Below are positions 1 to 7,119 of a DNA stretch of 16,934 nucleotides, piece by piece; within the stretch, counting starts at the first letter, position 1, and the number at the start of each line of letters is the position of its first letter. The notes under the pieces were generated by a model, which was given only the letters and a program-made list of their open reading frames with translations, was not told the DNA's origin and searched no databases. Source of the stretch: an uncultured Prevotellaceae bacterium (GTDB lineage: Bacteria; Bacteroidota; Bacteroidia; Bacteroidales; Muribaculaceae); assembly GCA_900541935.1 (NCBI GenBank), contig UQLZ01000050.1:1-16934 (forward strand), given 5' to 3'. Position numbers and translations under genes: made by a program.

Positions 1-114
1 TACCTCAAAGACTTATGGCTTTTAGGTCAATCCCACACCTTTTTGCTACTGAGCCGAAATACATTTCGTCCGCCGTGCACGAACAAAAATAATTGTTTTG
101 AATTTTGCTACCGC

Positions 115-138
115 GGACACTCAGCAGAGTGTCCCTAC
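115..138 (-). repeat. REP-like palindrome A (GTAG + hairpin)
   Basis: On the minus strand the tetranucleotide GTAG (138-135) directly precedes an almost perfect hairpin: arms GGACACTC and GAGTGTCC (8 bp, no mismatch) around a 4-nt loop, at 134-115. A GTAG-type tetranucleotide at the foot of an imperfect palindrome is the hallmark of REP sequences mobilised by REP-associated tyrosine transposases (RAYT/TnpA_REP). There is no U-run after the stem and no adjacent gene end, so a terminator is less likely. No transposase gene is in this window. Confidence 0.55.
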
Positions 139-176
139 AGAATTTAGTTATTTATCTTCCTTTATATCAATTTTTT

Positions 177-201
177 GTAGGGGACGATGCTCCATCGTTC
201 C
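177..201 (+). repeat. REP-like palindrome B (GTAG + hairpin)
   Basis: On the plus strand GTAG (177-180) precedes a hairpin with arms GGGACGATG and CATCGTTCC around a 3-nt loop, at 181-201. The arms pair throughout with one G-T wobble. It aligns with palindrome A along its whole length (TGTAGGG, an AC step, CT in the loop, GT, CCGC), yet the stem bases differ and are matched by changes on the other arm. It lies head-to-head with A, 38 bp apart, which is the arrangement of a BIME (paired inverted REPs). Confidence 0.55.
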
Positions 202-232
202 GCAAGAATAATTGTTTGTTATGCTTAGTGGC

Positions 233-253
233 GGGTCGAAAGAACTTTGACCC
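233..253. repeat. Bulged hairpin
   Basis: GGGTC and AAAG pair with CTTT and GACCC across a 2-nt loop, with one bulged G at 238. The stem is 9 bp. No T-run follows on either strand and no GTAG precedes it, so it is neither a clear terminator nor a clear REP. Its role is unknown. Confidence 0.35.
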
Positions 254-342
254 CTTCAGGTTGTCTTTATGATTTTATTATTTCTCAATTTTGTGTTTGT
301 AAATATAATTTAGTCGATTTGAAAGCGTTTTGCAAATTGTAG

Positions 343-1402
343 TTACTTGTATAAGCCAGGTAGGACGGTATAGACTACCTTATGTAATACTATTAACAAA
401 CTTGTTATATTTTGCTGTTTATTCTTTGTTTCGTATTGTTGCAGTGCTTTTTTGAGTTGATCACGTACATAGTGGGCGGCCACTCTTGGATATATAATTC
501 TTATTCCTGCGCCGTAACTCATTAATATTTAGTAAAGACCGCGTCCGAGAGAGGGTTTGTAGTTTACAATTCCTTTTATTGTGAATTCGCAACTTTCATC
601 TTCGTTTTCTTTTACTAATACCTGTGAGGTGTGTATTGGTTTTGTCTTTATTTATTTGCTTTGCTCTGGACTTGCCCAGAATTTTACAATTTTGGGTTTG
701 CTTCCAATGTTTTTACTTACCCCGATTACGTCGTTAAAGAATGTTTCCGGATTGAAGTTAGGATTTTCATAGAATGGCAAGTTTATAGGTTCCAAACTTA
801 CTATTCTGTCTAAAGCGAGATTATATAGGACCATATCTTTTGTAGTAGAGCAAAAGATGAACCATCTGTTTCTAAATTCTTTCAGCATGTGAGGGAAGAC
901 TATATATTCATTCGGCTCTACTGCTGTAAATGATTGGTATGTTATGCGCAGAGTTTGTTTAGAATATGGTTATAAAGAGGATTGAGGTATTTTAAACCCT
1001 TTAGGTTTGGAACATTGTCGAAATTAATAATTGGTTTTCTTTTATTTCTCGAAATTGCCAGTTTGTCCTGGAGTCTACCGATGATGTCGGGCAATTCGGC
1101 GAATACTTCAAAATCCTCCAGTTGTCGGAGCATATCAACAGCCTCTTGCATCATTTAAAAATCGTTATGTGACATAGGTATATTTGTAATTGAATAGTTA
1201 TTGTCTGCATATCGGTAGTATTTATGCTCGTAAACTTCAATAGGGGCGTTGTAGCCGAGTTTATCTGAACGCATGATTTGTATATCGTTTTGAATGGTTA
1301 TAAGCGGTACGCCCTTTGTTTTTCCTTTAGCGTAGTATAGTACTTCCGGGCATGCTTCAACCAAGTCATCAAGGGTCCAACGTCGATAGTGGTTTCCTTT
1401 AC
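343..1402 (-). pseudogene. Decayed WYL-domain transcriptional regulator
   Basis: Read on the minus strand, this stretch encodes pieces of a Bacteroidales WYL-domain regulator, a family of DNA-binding proteins with an N-terminal winged helix-turn-helix and a C-terminal ligand-sensing WYL domain. The N-terminal piece (about 1390-1158) has RRWTLDDLVEAC and YYRYADNNYSI. The central piece (1154-945) has MLRQLEDFEVF and NLKGLKYL. The WYL core (about 951-655) has KEFRNRWFIF, NLALDRI and FWASPEQSK. The tail (651-343) has IKTKPIH and LMSYGAGIRI. Damage seen: an in-frame TAA at 1155-1157 (probably a former Lys codon), a frameshift near 950-955, and TAA at 652-654 (probably a former Tyr codon) and 529-531. 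Family residues appear on both sides of each lesion, so this is recent decay of one gene. Residues just before 531 fit poorly, so another small indel is likely. The original 5' end is gone: it is replaced by the WG-repeat fragment. Confidence 0.8.
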
Positions 1403-1685
1403 TGTCAAACATTTCGTATTGGTCGTATATCGCTGGTGCTATAACTTTTCCGTTCTCTCCATCAATAATACCTACCTTTTTACCTTTCTTTACTATAAAC
1501 ACAATGCCATTATAAGTCTTTCTGAAAGAGTCTTATCTATTGCCGTCTGCAATTACTTTTCCAGTACTGCTGTTGAACAAGTATTTGATACCTTTTTTGC
1601 TGTATGCGTAAATGTTGTCAAATCCCCAACGTGCTATTATTTCTATAGAGTCGTTAACAGCAGGAACAGTATTGCTTTTTATCAT
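1403..1685 (-). pseudogene. WG-repeat protein fragment fused to the WYL remnant
   Basis: From an ATG at 1685-1683 the minus strand encodes about 94 codons with two tandem units of WG (KWG) repeat type. The first includes ARWGFDNIYAYSKKG followed by YLFNSSTGKVI. The second includes VKKGKKVGIIDGENGKVI and APAIYD. A TAA at 1533-1535 interrupts the frame after codon 50, and the same frame then resumes and runs without a break into the WYL regulator remnant near 1390-1403. WG-repeat proteins are usually much longer, with many such units, so this is a fragment. WG repeats are of uncertain function and probably mediate protein interaction. The sense-strand join to a different family suggests a deletion that fused two neighbouring genes. 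It starts only 14 nt beyond the terminator that closes the ompH operon. Confidence 0.65.
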
Positions 1686-1698
1686 TTATAAAGCACAT

Positions 1699-1735
1699 AA
1701 AAAGGGCTGTATCAAAAATTAATTTGACACAGCCC
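1699..1735 (-). terminator. Rho-independent terminator of the bamA-ompH operon
   Basis: On the minus strand the arms GGGCTGTGTCAAA and TTTGATACAGCCC (13 bp, one A-C mismatch) surround a 6-nt AT loop and are followed at once by TTTTT. It lies 27 nt past the stop codon of the last ompH gene. This is the clearest terminator in the window and marks the end of the long minus-strand envelope operon. Confidence 0.88.
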
Positions 1736-1761
1736 CATACTTTATTATTTTATATTATCAA

Positions 1762-2283
1762 TTATTTTGCTGGAGTTGCAGCAGGAGCATCCTTTAGGTT
1801 AAGTTTAGTCTTTACTAATGGAGTAACGTTTACAGCGTCAGTACCAACGTAAAGAGGTTGTGCAGCGTCAAGGATGAATGTGAAACCGTTTTCAGCACCA
1901 ACTGCTTGGATAGCAGATTTAATCTTTTCTTGAATAGGAGCGAGCAAAGTTTGTTGTTGGCGTTGAAGGTCGCTACCAGCCATTTGCTCAAAGTTTTGAA
2001 TCTTTTGGTTCAATTCCGCAAGTTCTTGTTGACGGCGTTCCTTGATTGATTCAGGAGTATCTTTAGCAAGGTTTTGGAATTCAGTGAATTTCTTTTGGAA
2101 TTCTTCTTGCAAAGCCTTGAATTCAGTTTCGTATTTTTTAGACACGTCAGCCAAAGTAGCGTCTGCAGTTTTCACTTCTGGCATAAGGCTGAATACTTCT
2201 TGAGTATTAACGTATCCGAATTTTTGTGCGAAAAGGCACATAGGTGCTGCAATCATAACAGCCAATAAGATTTTCTTTAACAT
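1762..2283 (-). CDS. OmpH/Skp-family periplasmic chaperone (second copy)
   Basis: 173 residues. An N-terminal signal peptide (Lys-Lys, then a hydrophobic stretch, then cleavage after FAQ around residue 20) sends the product to the periplasm. A first strand reads KFGYVNTQEVF, the usual start of the mature OmpH domain. A long charged, Gln/Glu/Lys-rich helical region (about 40-120) is predicted to form the coiled-coil 'tentacles'. A C-terminal strand reads FTFILDAAQPLYV. The end is Ala/Pro/Lys-rich (DAPAATPAK). Skp-type proteins form trimers that hold unfolded outer-membrane proteins before delivery to the BAM complex. It is the second of two ompH genes in tandem and the last gene before the terminator. 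A 130-bp gap with a promoter-like box separates it from the first copy, so its dose may be set separately. Confidence 0.88.
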   Translation of the reverse strand: MLKKILLAVMIAAPMCLFAQKFGYVNTQEVFSLMPEVKTADATLADVSKKYETEFKALQEEFQKKFTEFQNLAKDTPESIKERRQQELAELNQKIQNFEQMAGSDLQRQQQTLLAPIQEKIKSAIQAVGAENGFTFILDAAQPLYVGTDAVNVTPLVKTKLNLKDAPAATPAK

Positions 2284-2322
2284 AGTATTTTGTTTTTATT
2301 TATTTTAAATTGTAATCGATTG

Positions 2323-2354
2323 CGAAGATAATGCAATTTGACCGTAGAAAAAAG
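2323..2354 (-). promoter_or_regulatory. Possible internal promoter before the second ompH
   Basis: On the minus strand TATCTTCG (2330-2323) matches the Bacteroides -7 consensus TAnnTTTG except for one base, and a run of T lies about 20 nt upstream (near 2349-2354) in place of the TTTG -33 element. It sits in the 130-bp gap before the second ompH start (2283), giving a leader of roughly 35 nt. An AT-rich AAATAAC/GTTATTT inverted repeat lies just upstream. This is an inference from short motifs only. Confidence 0.35.
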
Positions 2355-2413
2355 TAAATAACGCTTTTTTTAGGTTATTTATGATGTGTCTGAATTATCT
2401 CAGTGCAAATGCT

Positions 2414-2929
2414 TTATTTTGAATAACCGAGTTTTTCGAGGACTTCGTTACTGATGTCAATTCTCGGAGAAGCGAAAATAATTCCTGCAGAAGAAGCCCT
2501 ATCGAAGATAACCTGATAACCTCTTTGCTCTGAAACCTTTTTAACGGCTTCGTAGATGTCTGTTTGAATAGGCTCGATGAGAGATTGGCGCTTTTTGTGC
2601 AATTCTCCGTCAGGACCGAAATATTTAGATTGCAGTTCTGCTGCCTCTTTTTCTTTGGCAACGATTTCCTCTTCCTTTTTCTTCTTTTGCTCATCTGTCA
2701 GGAAAACCATATCACCTTGGTAGTTCTTGTAAAGCGTTTCCGCTTCCTTCATTTTTGTTTCTACCTCTTTTTGCCAGCGCAGAGAAACCTGGTTTAATTG
2801 CTCGTTTGCCATTTCATACTGAGGTATATTTTTTAGTATGTACTCCATATCAACCAATGCATATTTCTGAGCGAAAGAAGTGATTGAGCAAGTGATAATC
2901 AGAGCCGCAATTAAAAATAATCTTTTCAT
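2414..2929 (-). CDS. OmpH/Skp-family periplasmic chaperone (first copy)
   Basis: 171 residues. The signal peptide runs to about residue 21 (KRLF, hydrophobic core, SFAQ). The mature start KYALVDMEYILKNIPQY is the typical first strand and helix of the family. Residues 40-110 are strongly charged with many Lys/Glu repeats, consistent with the coiled-coil arms of a Skp trimer. A late strand reads GYQVIFDRA. Family role: holding unfolded outer-membrane proteins in the periplasm for BamA. It follows bamA by 96 nt on the same strand and precedes a second, diverged ompH. The two copies share architecture but little sequence in the arms, so they are unlikely to be a recent duplication and may serve different clients. 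Confidence 0.88.
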   Translation of the reverse strand: MKRLFLIAALIITCSITSFAQKYALVDMEYILKNIPQYEMANEQLNQVSLRWQKEVETKMKEAETLYKNYQGDMVFLTDEQKKKKEEEIVAKEKEAAELQSKYFGPDGELHKKRQSLIEPIQTDIYEAVKKVSEQRGYQVIFDRASSAGIIFASPRIDISNEVLEKLGYSK

Positions 2930-3025
2930 AGTTACCTAATTTTAGTTTTTAAATAGGATATTAATTTTGAATTTAACGTTTAGACTAAAATTAACATAAA
3001 TAGTTTAATGCGTTAACAAAATATT

Positions 3026-5674
3026 TTAGAATTCCTGACCGAGAACGAAGTGGAAGTGGCCGCCACCTTTTTCGCCGAATACCGAGTCAAAACCGTAAGC
3101 CCAGTCAATACCCATCATGCCAACCATTGGCAAGTAGATTCTGACACCTGCGCCGGCAGATTTCTTGAGGTTGAACGGAGAGAAATCCTTCACATCAGTC
3201 CACGCGTTACCGCCTTCTACGAATGCAAGACCGTAGATTGTTGTGCTTGGTTGAAGCATGAATGGGAAGTGGAGTTCCATGCAGAAGCGAGTGTATGCAT
3301 AACCGTCTTTAGTCCAAGGAGTGAATGCGCCGTTATCGTAACCACGCAATGCGATCGTTTCTTGCGCGTATCCGTAACTTCCAGACATACCGTCACCACC
3401 AACATAGAATGTTTCAAACGGGGATTTCAAGTACTTGTTGTAACTGCCCAGCAAACCGATATCCGCTCTTGTCATGAGAACAAGCGTCCATTTTCCTTCA
3501 GGGTCGGTGAGTGGAGTATATGTTCTTGCTTTGAATTTGAGTTTCCAGTATTCAATCCATTTGTACATCTCTTCCTTCGCTTTTTGAGTGTTAGCCTCAG
3601 AAAGAGCCTTCCAGTTCTTGTTAGAGAAAAGAGAAACAGGAGGAGTCAAACTCAAGTCAAGAGAGAAAGTACTACCGCTACGAGTGTATATAGGGTTGTC
3701 GATACTGTTTCTTGAAAGCGACAGGCCGAGAACGAATGAGTTTGAAGTACCATTATTCATATAGTACAGGTATTCCCAGTTTTTAAGGTGGTACCAGTTA
3801 TATGAAAGTTGAGCCATGAATGTAAAGTAGTTATCAGGCCAGTTAAGACGCTTACCGAAACCAAGAGAAATACCAGCCATTTGGAGGAATTTGTTCTTGT
3901 CGTATGCGTTTTCTATACTGTTCTGATAATAGTCGTTATATCCGCCATAAAGACCTGTATAACTACCAAGACTGTTGTAAAGCATACCGCTTGTCATATA
4001 GTTACGGTTGTAGAAGTTGCTGTTAACACCTGTCTGACGTGAGTAGTATGCCGATACAGAAAGAGAGTTTGGTCTCTTGCCTCCGAACCATGGGTCAAGG
4101 AAAGAGAAAGAGTATGCCTGATAGTATTTAGCGTTAGTTTGAGCGCTAATTGAGAAAGTTTGACCTTCACCTTGAGGGATAATTCCTTTGTATGTGCTTG
4201 GCTTGAACAAGTTTTTTATTGAGAAGTTAGTGAATTTTAAAGCCACCTTACCGATAACACCAGTTTGACCCCAACCAGCAGAAAGTTCAATATGGTCACT
4301 GTTCTTTGAAGTCAAGTTAAAAATCAAGTCAACAGTACCGTTGTCAGGGTTCGGTTCAGGTCTGATGTCCATAGATTCCGGGTCGAAGTGACCTGTTTGA
4401 GCAATTTCGCGTGCAGAGCGCTGCAATGCTTCTTTAGAGAATAGGTCGCCAGGACGAACACGCAACTCACGGCGGATAACCTTTTCGTAAAGGCGGTCGT
4501 TACCGTTGATTGCGATATTGTTGATACGTGCTTGTGGACCTTCCATAACTCTCATTTCAAGAGCGATAGAATCTCCTTCAATCTTTGATTCAATAGGAAC
4601 AAGTTGGAAGAAGAGGTAACCATTATTCATATAAAGGTTAGCAACGGCGTCATCGTCCTCCATTGTTCGCTTGTTCAGCAATGTCTGGTTATATACATCG
4701 CCTTTCTTCATTCCGAGGAGCAAGTCCAAGTATTCTGAAGAATAGATTGTATTACCAGCCCAAGAGATGTCAGATATGTAGTATTTTTTACCTTCTTCCA
4801 CCTTCAAGTGAACGTCAACATACTTATCGTTATATTTGGTGACAGAATCGCTTACAATTCTTGCATCACGATAGCCAAGCTCGTTATACTTTTTGATAAT
4901 CAAAGCCTTATCGGTCTCGTAGTCAGATTCCACGAACTTTTTTTGACGGAAAAGATTTACCAATTTCTTTTTCTCGTTTGTTTTCTTCATTGTTCTCTGA
5001 ATCTTGTTGTCAGAGAGAACTTCATTACCATCGATATAGATTTTGTGCACTTTAATTTTTTCATTTTTGTCTATTTCAATAGTAACAATCATTTCATTCT
5101 CTTTGCTTAGGTCTGGAGTTTGACGCACTCTTACGTCAACGTTGCTAAATCCTTTTTGCTTGAAATAAGCGGCAACAATATCTTCAGCCCTGTTGACTAT
5201 GTTCTGAGTAATCTGGTTACCTGGCATTAGGTTAAGGCGAGTTTCCAAATCTTCCTTTTCGCCTTTCTTTACTCCAACATATTCAATCTTTGAAATTCTT
5301 GGTTGCTGGCGAAGGTCAAAAACGAGCCACGCCTTGTCGCCGCAAATCTTTTCTACTTTTATTTGGATTTTAGAGAAAAGTCCCTGTCTCCAGAATCGTT
5401 TTGCTGCATTAGTTATTTCGTTTCCGGGTATTTCTATTCTGTCGCCAACAGCAAGACCTGAATACCCAATAACAATATAGTCTTCGTAGTATTGCAACCC
5501 CGTAACCCTAAGACCAGCGATTTCGTAAGTCTTAGGCATTGAGGAGAAGATGATGTTTGGGTTATAGATAGTGTCATTCTGTTCAGCGGCTTTAGAACTG
5601 AAGCAGAGCGAAAAGATCGCCAATAAAGCGATTGTTAGTTTATTTCTCATATTTAAAGTGCACAATTTATTCAT
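3026..5674 (-). CDS. bamA: BamA, outer-membrane protein assembly factor (Omp85)
   Basis: 882 residues. BamA is the central barrel of the BAM complex, which folds and inserts beta-barrel proteins in the outer membrane. A signal peptide lies near the N-terminus; two Met codons are possible (residue 1, or residue 9 at MRNKL), and the first is preferred because it overlaps the uppS stop as TAATG. Residues about 45-460 form POTRA repeats; typical pieces are IAGLRVTGLQYY, ISKIEYVGVKKGEKE, KIYIDGNEVLSD, ISDISWAGNTIYS and INNIAINGNDRLYEKVIRREL. The C-terminal half is the barrel, starting around HIELSAGWGQTG. The conserved RGY motif of loop 6 is at 777-779 (LRGYDNGAF). The last residue is Phe (VLGQEF), the usual barrel-closing signal. 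Length and five POTRA-like units are normal for Bacteroidota. It is flanked by uppS and ompH, the conserved order in this phylum. No lesions were seen. Confidence 0.96.
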   Translation of the reverse strand: MNKLCTLNMRNKLTIALLAIFSLCFSSKAAEQNDTIYNPNIIFSSMPKTYEIAGLRVTGLQYYEDYIVIGYSGLAVGDRIEIPGNEITNAAKRFWRQGLFSKIQIKVEKICGDKAWLVFDLRQQPRISKIEYVGVKKGEKEDLETRLNLMPGNQITQNIVNRAEDIVAAYFKQKGFSNVDVRVRQTPDLSKENEMIVTIEIDKNEKIKVHKIYIDGNEVLSDNKIQRTMKKTNEKKKLVNLFRQKKFVESDYETDKALIIKKYNELGYRDARIVSDSVTKYNDKYVDVHLKVEEGKKYYISDISWAGNTIYSSEYLDLLLGMKKGDVYNQTLLNKRTMEDDDAVANLYMNNGYLFFQLVPIESKIEGDSIALEMRVMEGPQARINNIAINGNDRLYEKVIRRELRVRPGDLFSKEALQRSAREIAQTGHFDPESMDIRPEPNPDNGTVDLIFNLTSKNSDHIELSAGWGQTGVIGKVALKFTNFSIKNLFKPSTYKGIIPQGEGQTFSISAQTNAKYYQAYSFSFLDPWFGGKRPNSLSVSAYYSRQTGVNSNFYNRNYMTSGMLYNSLGSYTGLYGGYNDYYQNSIENAYDKNKFLQMAGISLGFGKRLNWPDNYFTFMAQLSYNWYHLKNWEYLYYMNNGTSNSFVLGLSLSRNSIDNPIYTRSGSTFSLDLSLTPPVSLFSNKNWKALSEANTQKAKEEMYKWIEYWKLKFKARTYTPLTDPEGKWTLVLMTRADIGLLGSYNKYLKSPFETFYVGGDGMSGSYGYAQETIALRGYDNGAFTPWTKDGYAYTRFCMELHFPFMLQPSTTIYGLAFVEGGNAWTDVKDFSPFNLKKSAGAGVRIYLPMVGMMGIDWAYGFDSVFGEKGGGHFHFVLGQEF

Positions 5675-6438
5675 TACTGTTTTGATTTTATTTGCTCGCT
5701 TGTCTTACCGAATCTCCTTTCACGAGATTGATATTGAAAGATGATATTACAAAATTCTTCTTTAGAAAAGTCCGGCCATAGGACGTTTGCAAAATGTAGT
5801 TCGGCATAAGCAATTTGCCAAAGAAGGTAGTTGCTTATCCTGCACTCTCCACCAGTTCTTATAAGGAGGTCGGGGTTTGGCATACCAGAGGTAAATAGAT
5901 AGTCTGAAATTGTTTTGTCGTCAATTTCATTAATGTTTATTTTCCCATTTTTTGCATCTTCAGCAATGTTTTTGACAGCCTTTGTTATTTCTTCATGAGA
6001 AGAGTAACTGATGGCGAGAGTAAGGGTGAGTCCTGTGTCGTTAGCGGTCTTCTCCACGCAACTCATCAGTTTGTCAACGGCAAATTGAGGGACCCTTGAC
6101 ATGTCACCGATAATTTTCAGTTTAACATTGTTTTTAATAAGGTCAGGCGTTTCCTTTTCAATAGCGTATGCAATTAGATGCATAAGAGCATCAACTTCTT
6201 CCTGTGGCCTATTCCAGTTTTCGGTTGAGAACGTGTAAAGAGTCAAGTACGCAATACCAAGGTCAGAAGCAATTTCGGTAATTCTTCTTACAGACTTAAC
6301 GCCTTCGACGTGCCCGTATGACCTGTCAAGGTTACGCTGTTTAGCCCAGCGGCCGTTGCCATCCATTATAATTGCAACGTGTTTCGGCAGTTTTTTGCTG
6401 TCGATTTGGTCTATTATATTTTGTAAATTCTCGTCCAT
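5674..6438 (-). CDS. uppS: Undecaprenyl diphosphate synthase (cis-prenyltransferase)
   Basis: 254 residues, the usual length. The enzyme condenses eight isopentenyl diphosphates onto farnesyl diphosphate, making the C55 lipid carrier used for peptidoglycan, O-antigen and capsule. It is cytosolic or membrane-associated. Signature pieces: HVAIIMDGNGRWAK with catalytic Asp26; YGHVEGVKSVR; LTLYTFSTENWNRP; and LLIRTGGECRISNYLLWQ, in which Arg194, Arg200 and Ser202 bind the incoming diphosphate. Here TGGECR replaces the more common SGEKR-type wording, which is a normal variation. It begins 3 nt after the DUF6089 gene stops, and its stop codon overlaps the bamA start by 1 nt (TAATG), so translation of the two is probably coupled. 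Confidence 0.96.
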   Translation of the reverse strand: MDENLQNIIDQIDSKKLPKHVAIIMDGNGRWAKQRNLDRSYGHVEGVKSVRRITEIASDLGIAYLTLYTFSTENWNRPQEEVDALMHLIAYAIEKETPDLIKNNVKLKIIGDMSRVPQFAVDKLMSCVEKTANDTGLTLTLAISYSSHEEITKAVKNIAEDAKNGKININEIDDKTISDYLFTSGMPNPDLLIRTGGECRISNYLLWQIAYAELHFANVLWPDFSKEEFCNIIFQYQSRERRFGKTSEQIKSKQ

Positions 6439-6441
6439 AAG

Positions 6442-7119
6442 TTAATCAACATAGTGGCAGGTCTTGCAAATCTCGCCAAATTCGTAGGCTATGCTAACCA
6501 TAAGAGTTGGGCACCAGTCCGTATTTTTCATAGCCGAACTTTTAATGCCTCTCAGGTCAGACAGACCGTCGATTTTATCGCCAAGCATCATTTTTGCCCG
6601 CAATTCCAAGCCTAAGTTAATTCTGTTAGTCAATTTATATTTAGCCCCGGCACCTATTGGAATAACCGGAGAAAATGCTTTGCTTTCAGGAGCGTATGCT
6701 ACACCAATACCAAGAGAGAGGTATGGTGTTATTCTTTTAAGTTTCTGGTATGGAGAACCAATTCCGAAATTGAAAAAGTTAAATTCAAAAGCCGCTGCTA
6801 CTTCATAATAAGGATGAGAAAAAGAATATGTTTTTCTTTCTGGAAATACCATTTTAAAATCTTCAGAATTTCCTTTAATATGAGCAGTAGAAAGGCTCGC
6901 TTTTGCAGCGAAACGCTTGTTTATAAGATATTTAAAAGACAATTCGGCGGCATATCCAGGGTGCTTTATAATATTGCTCTGATTAACGTCTCCAAGGTAT
7001 CCGCCTATACCTGCACCAATACCAGCTTCAAATCGGTATTCCTGAGAAAATGCTGAAAACCCGACAGCCGAAGCGGTCAGGATAATCAGTGTGCAGATAT
7101 GACGCAAGTGCCTTAGCAT
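6442..7119 (-). CDS. DUF6089-type outer-membrane beta-barrel protein
   Basis: 225 residues. An N-terminal signal peptide (Arg-rich start, hydrophobic core, SAFSQ near residue 26) is followed by alternating strands typical of a small 8-stranded barrel: YRFEAGIGAGIGGYLGDV, AELSFKYLINKRFAAKAS, YYEVAAAFEFNFF, YLSLGIGVAYAP, INLGLELRAKMML and LMVSIAYEFGE. The G-x-YLGD-x-N and AAFEFNFF pieces are those of the DUF6089 family, which is commonly encoded just upstream of uppS-bamA in Bacteroidota. Its function has not been established; a structural or secretion-linked (PorT-like) role has been suggested for related barrels, so I make no firm claim. The C-terminus has two Cys (CKTC). Its start overlaps the upstream DUF6242 stop as TAATG, and its stop lies 3 nt before uppS. 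Confidence 0.8.
   Translation of the reverse strand: MLRHLRHICTLIILTASAVGFSAFSQEYRFEAGIGAGIGGYLGDVNQSNIIKHPGYAAELSFKYLINKRFAAKASLSTAHIKGNSEDFKMVFPERKTYSFSHPYYEVAAAFEFNFFNFGIGSPYQKLKRITPYLSLGIGVAYAPESKAFSPVIPIGAGAKYKLTNRINLGLELRAKMMLGDKIDGLSDLRGIKSSAMKNTDWCPTLMVSIAYEFGEICKTCHYVD

Larger units (their letters stand above)
1..342. other. Gene-free leading region with small palindromes
   Basis: No open reading frame here resembles a known family on either strand. The stretch holds two GTAG-preceded palindromes (listed separately), a bulged hairpin at 233-253, and an 11-bp direct repeat (AATAATTGTTT at 88-98 and 207-217) that brackets the two palindromes. A short CGAAAT/ATTTCG inverted repeat lies near 55-70. 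It looks like intergenic DNA that has accumulated small repetitive elements next to a decayed gene. Any gene to the left starts or ends outside the window. Confidence 0.6.

Noticed and set aside
84..91. Minus-strand TAnnTTTG match pointing out of the window
   Set aside because: No -33 element at the right distance and no visible gene to drive within the window.
358..380. AGGTAG/CTACCT hairpin at the end of the WYL remnant
   Set aside because: A 6-bp stem with an 11-nt loop and no T-run; too weak to call a terminator.
1389..1691. 100-codon frame on the plus strand
   Set aside because: It is antisense to the WG-repeat/WYL remnant, which has clear family similarity on the minus strand.
2395..2694. 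Lys/Arg-rich 99-codon frame on the minus strand
   Set aside because: It is an out-of-frame reading of the Lys/Glu-rich coiled coil of the first ompH; the basic composition follows from AAG/GAA codons read in another frame.
2961..2994. TTAATTTT/AAAATTAA inverted repeat between bamA and the first ompH
   Set aside because: Only 8 bp of pure A/T with an 18-nt loop in AT-rich DNA; too likely by chance to list as a site.
3050..3715. 221-codon open frame on the plus strand
   Set aside because: It lies fully antisense to the bamA barrel region, has no recognisable domain and no promoter, and its codons mirror the bamA frame. It is a shadow frame.
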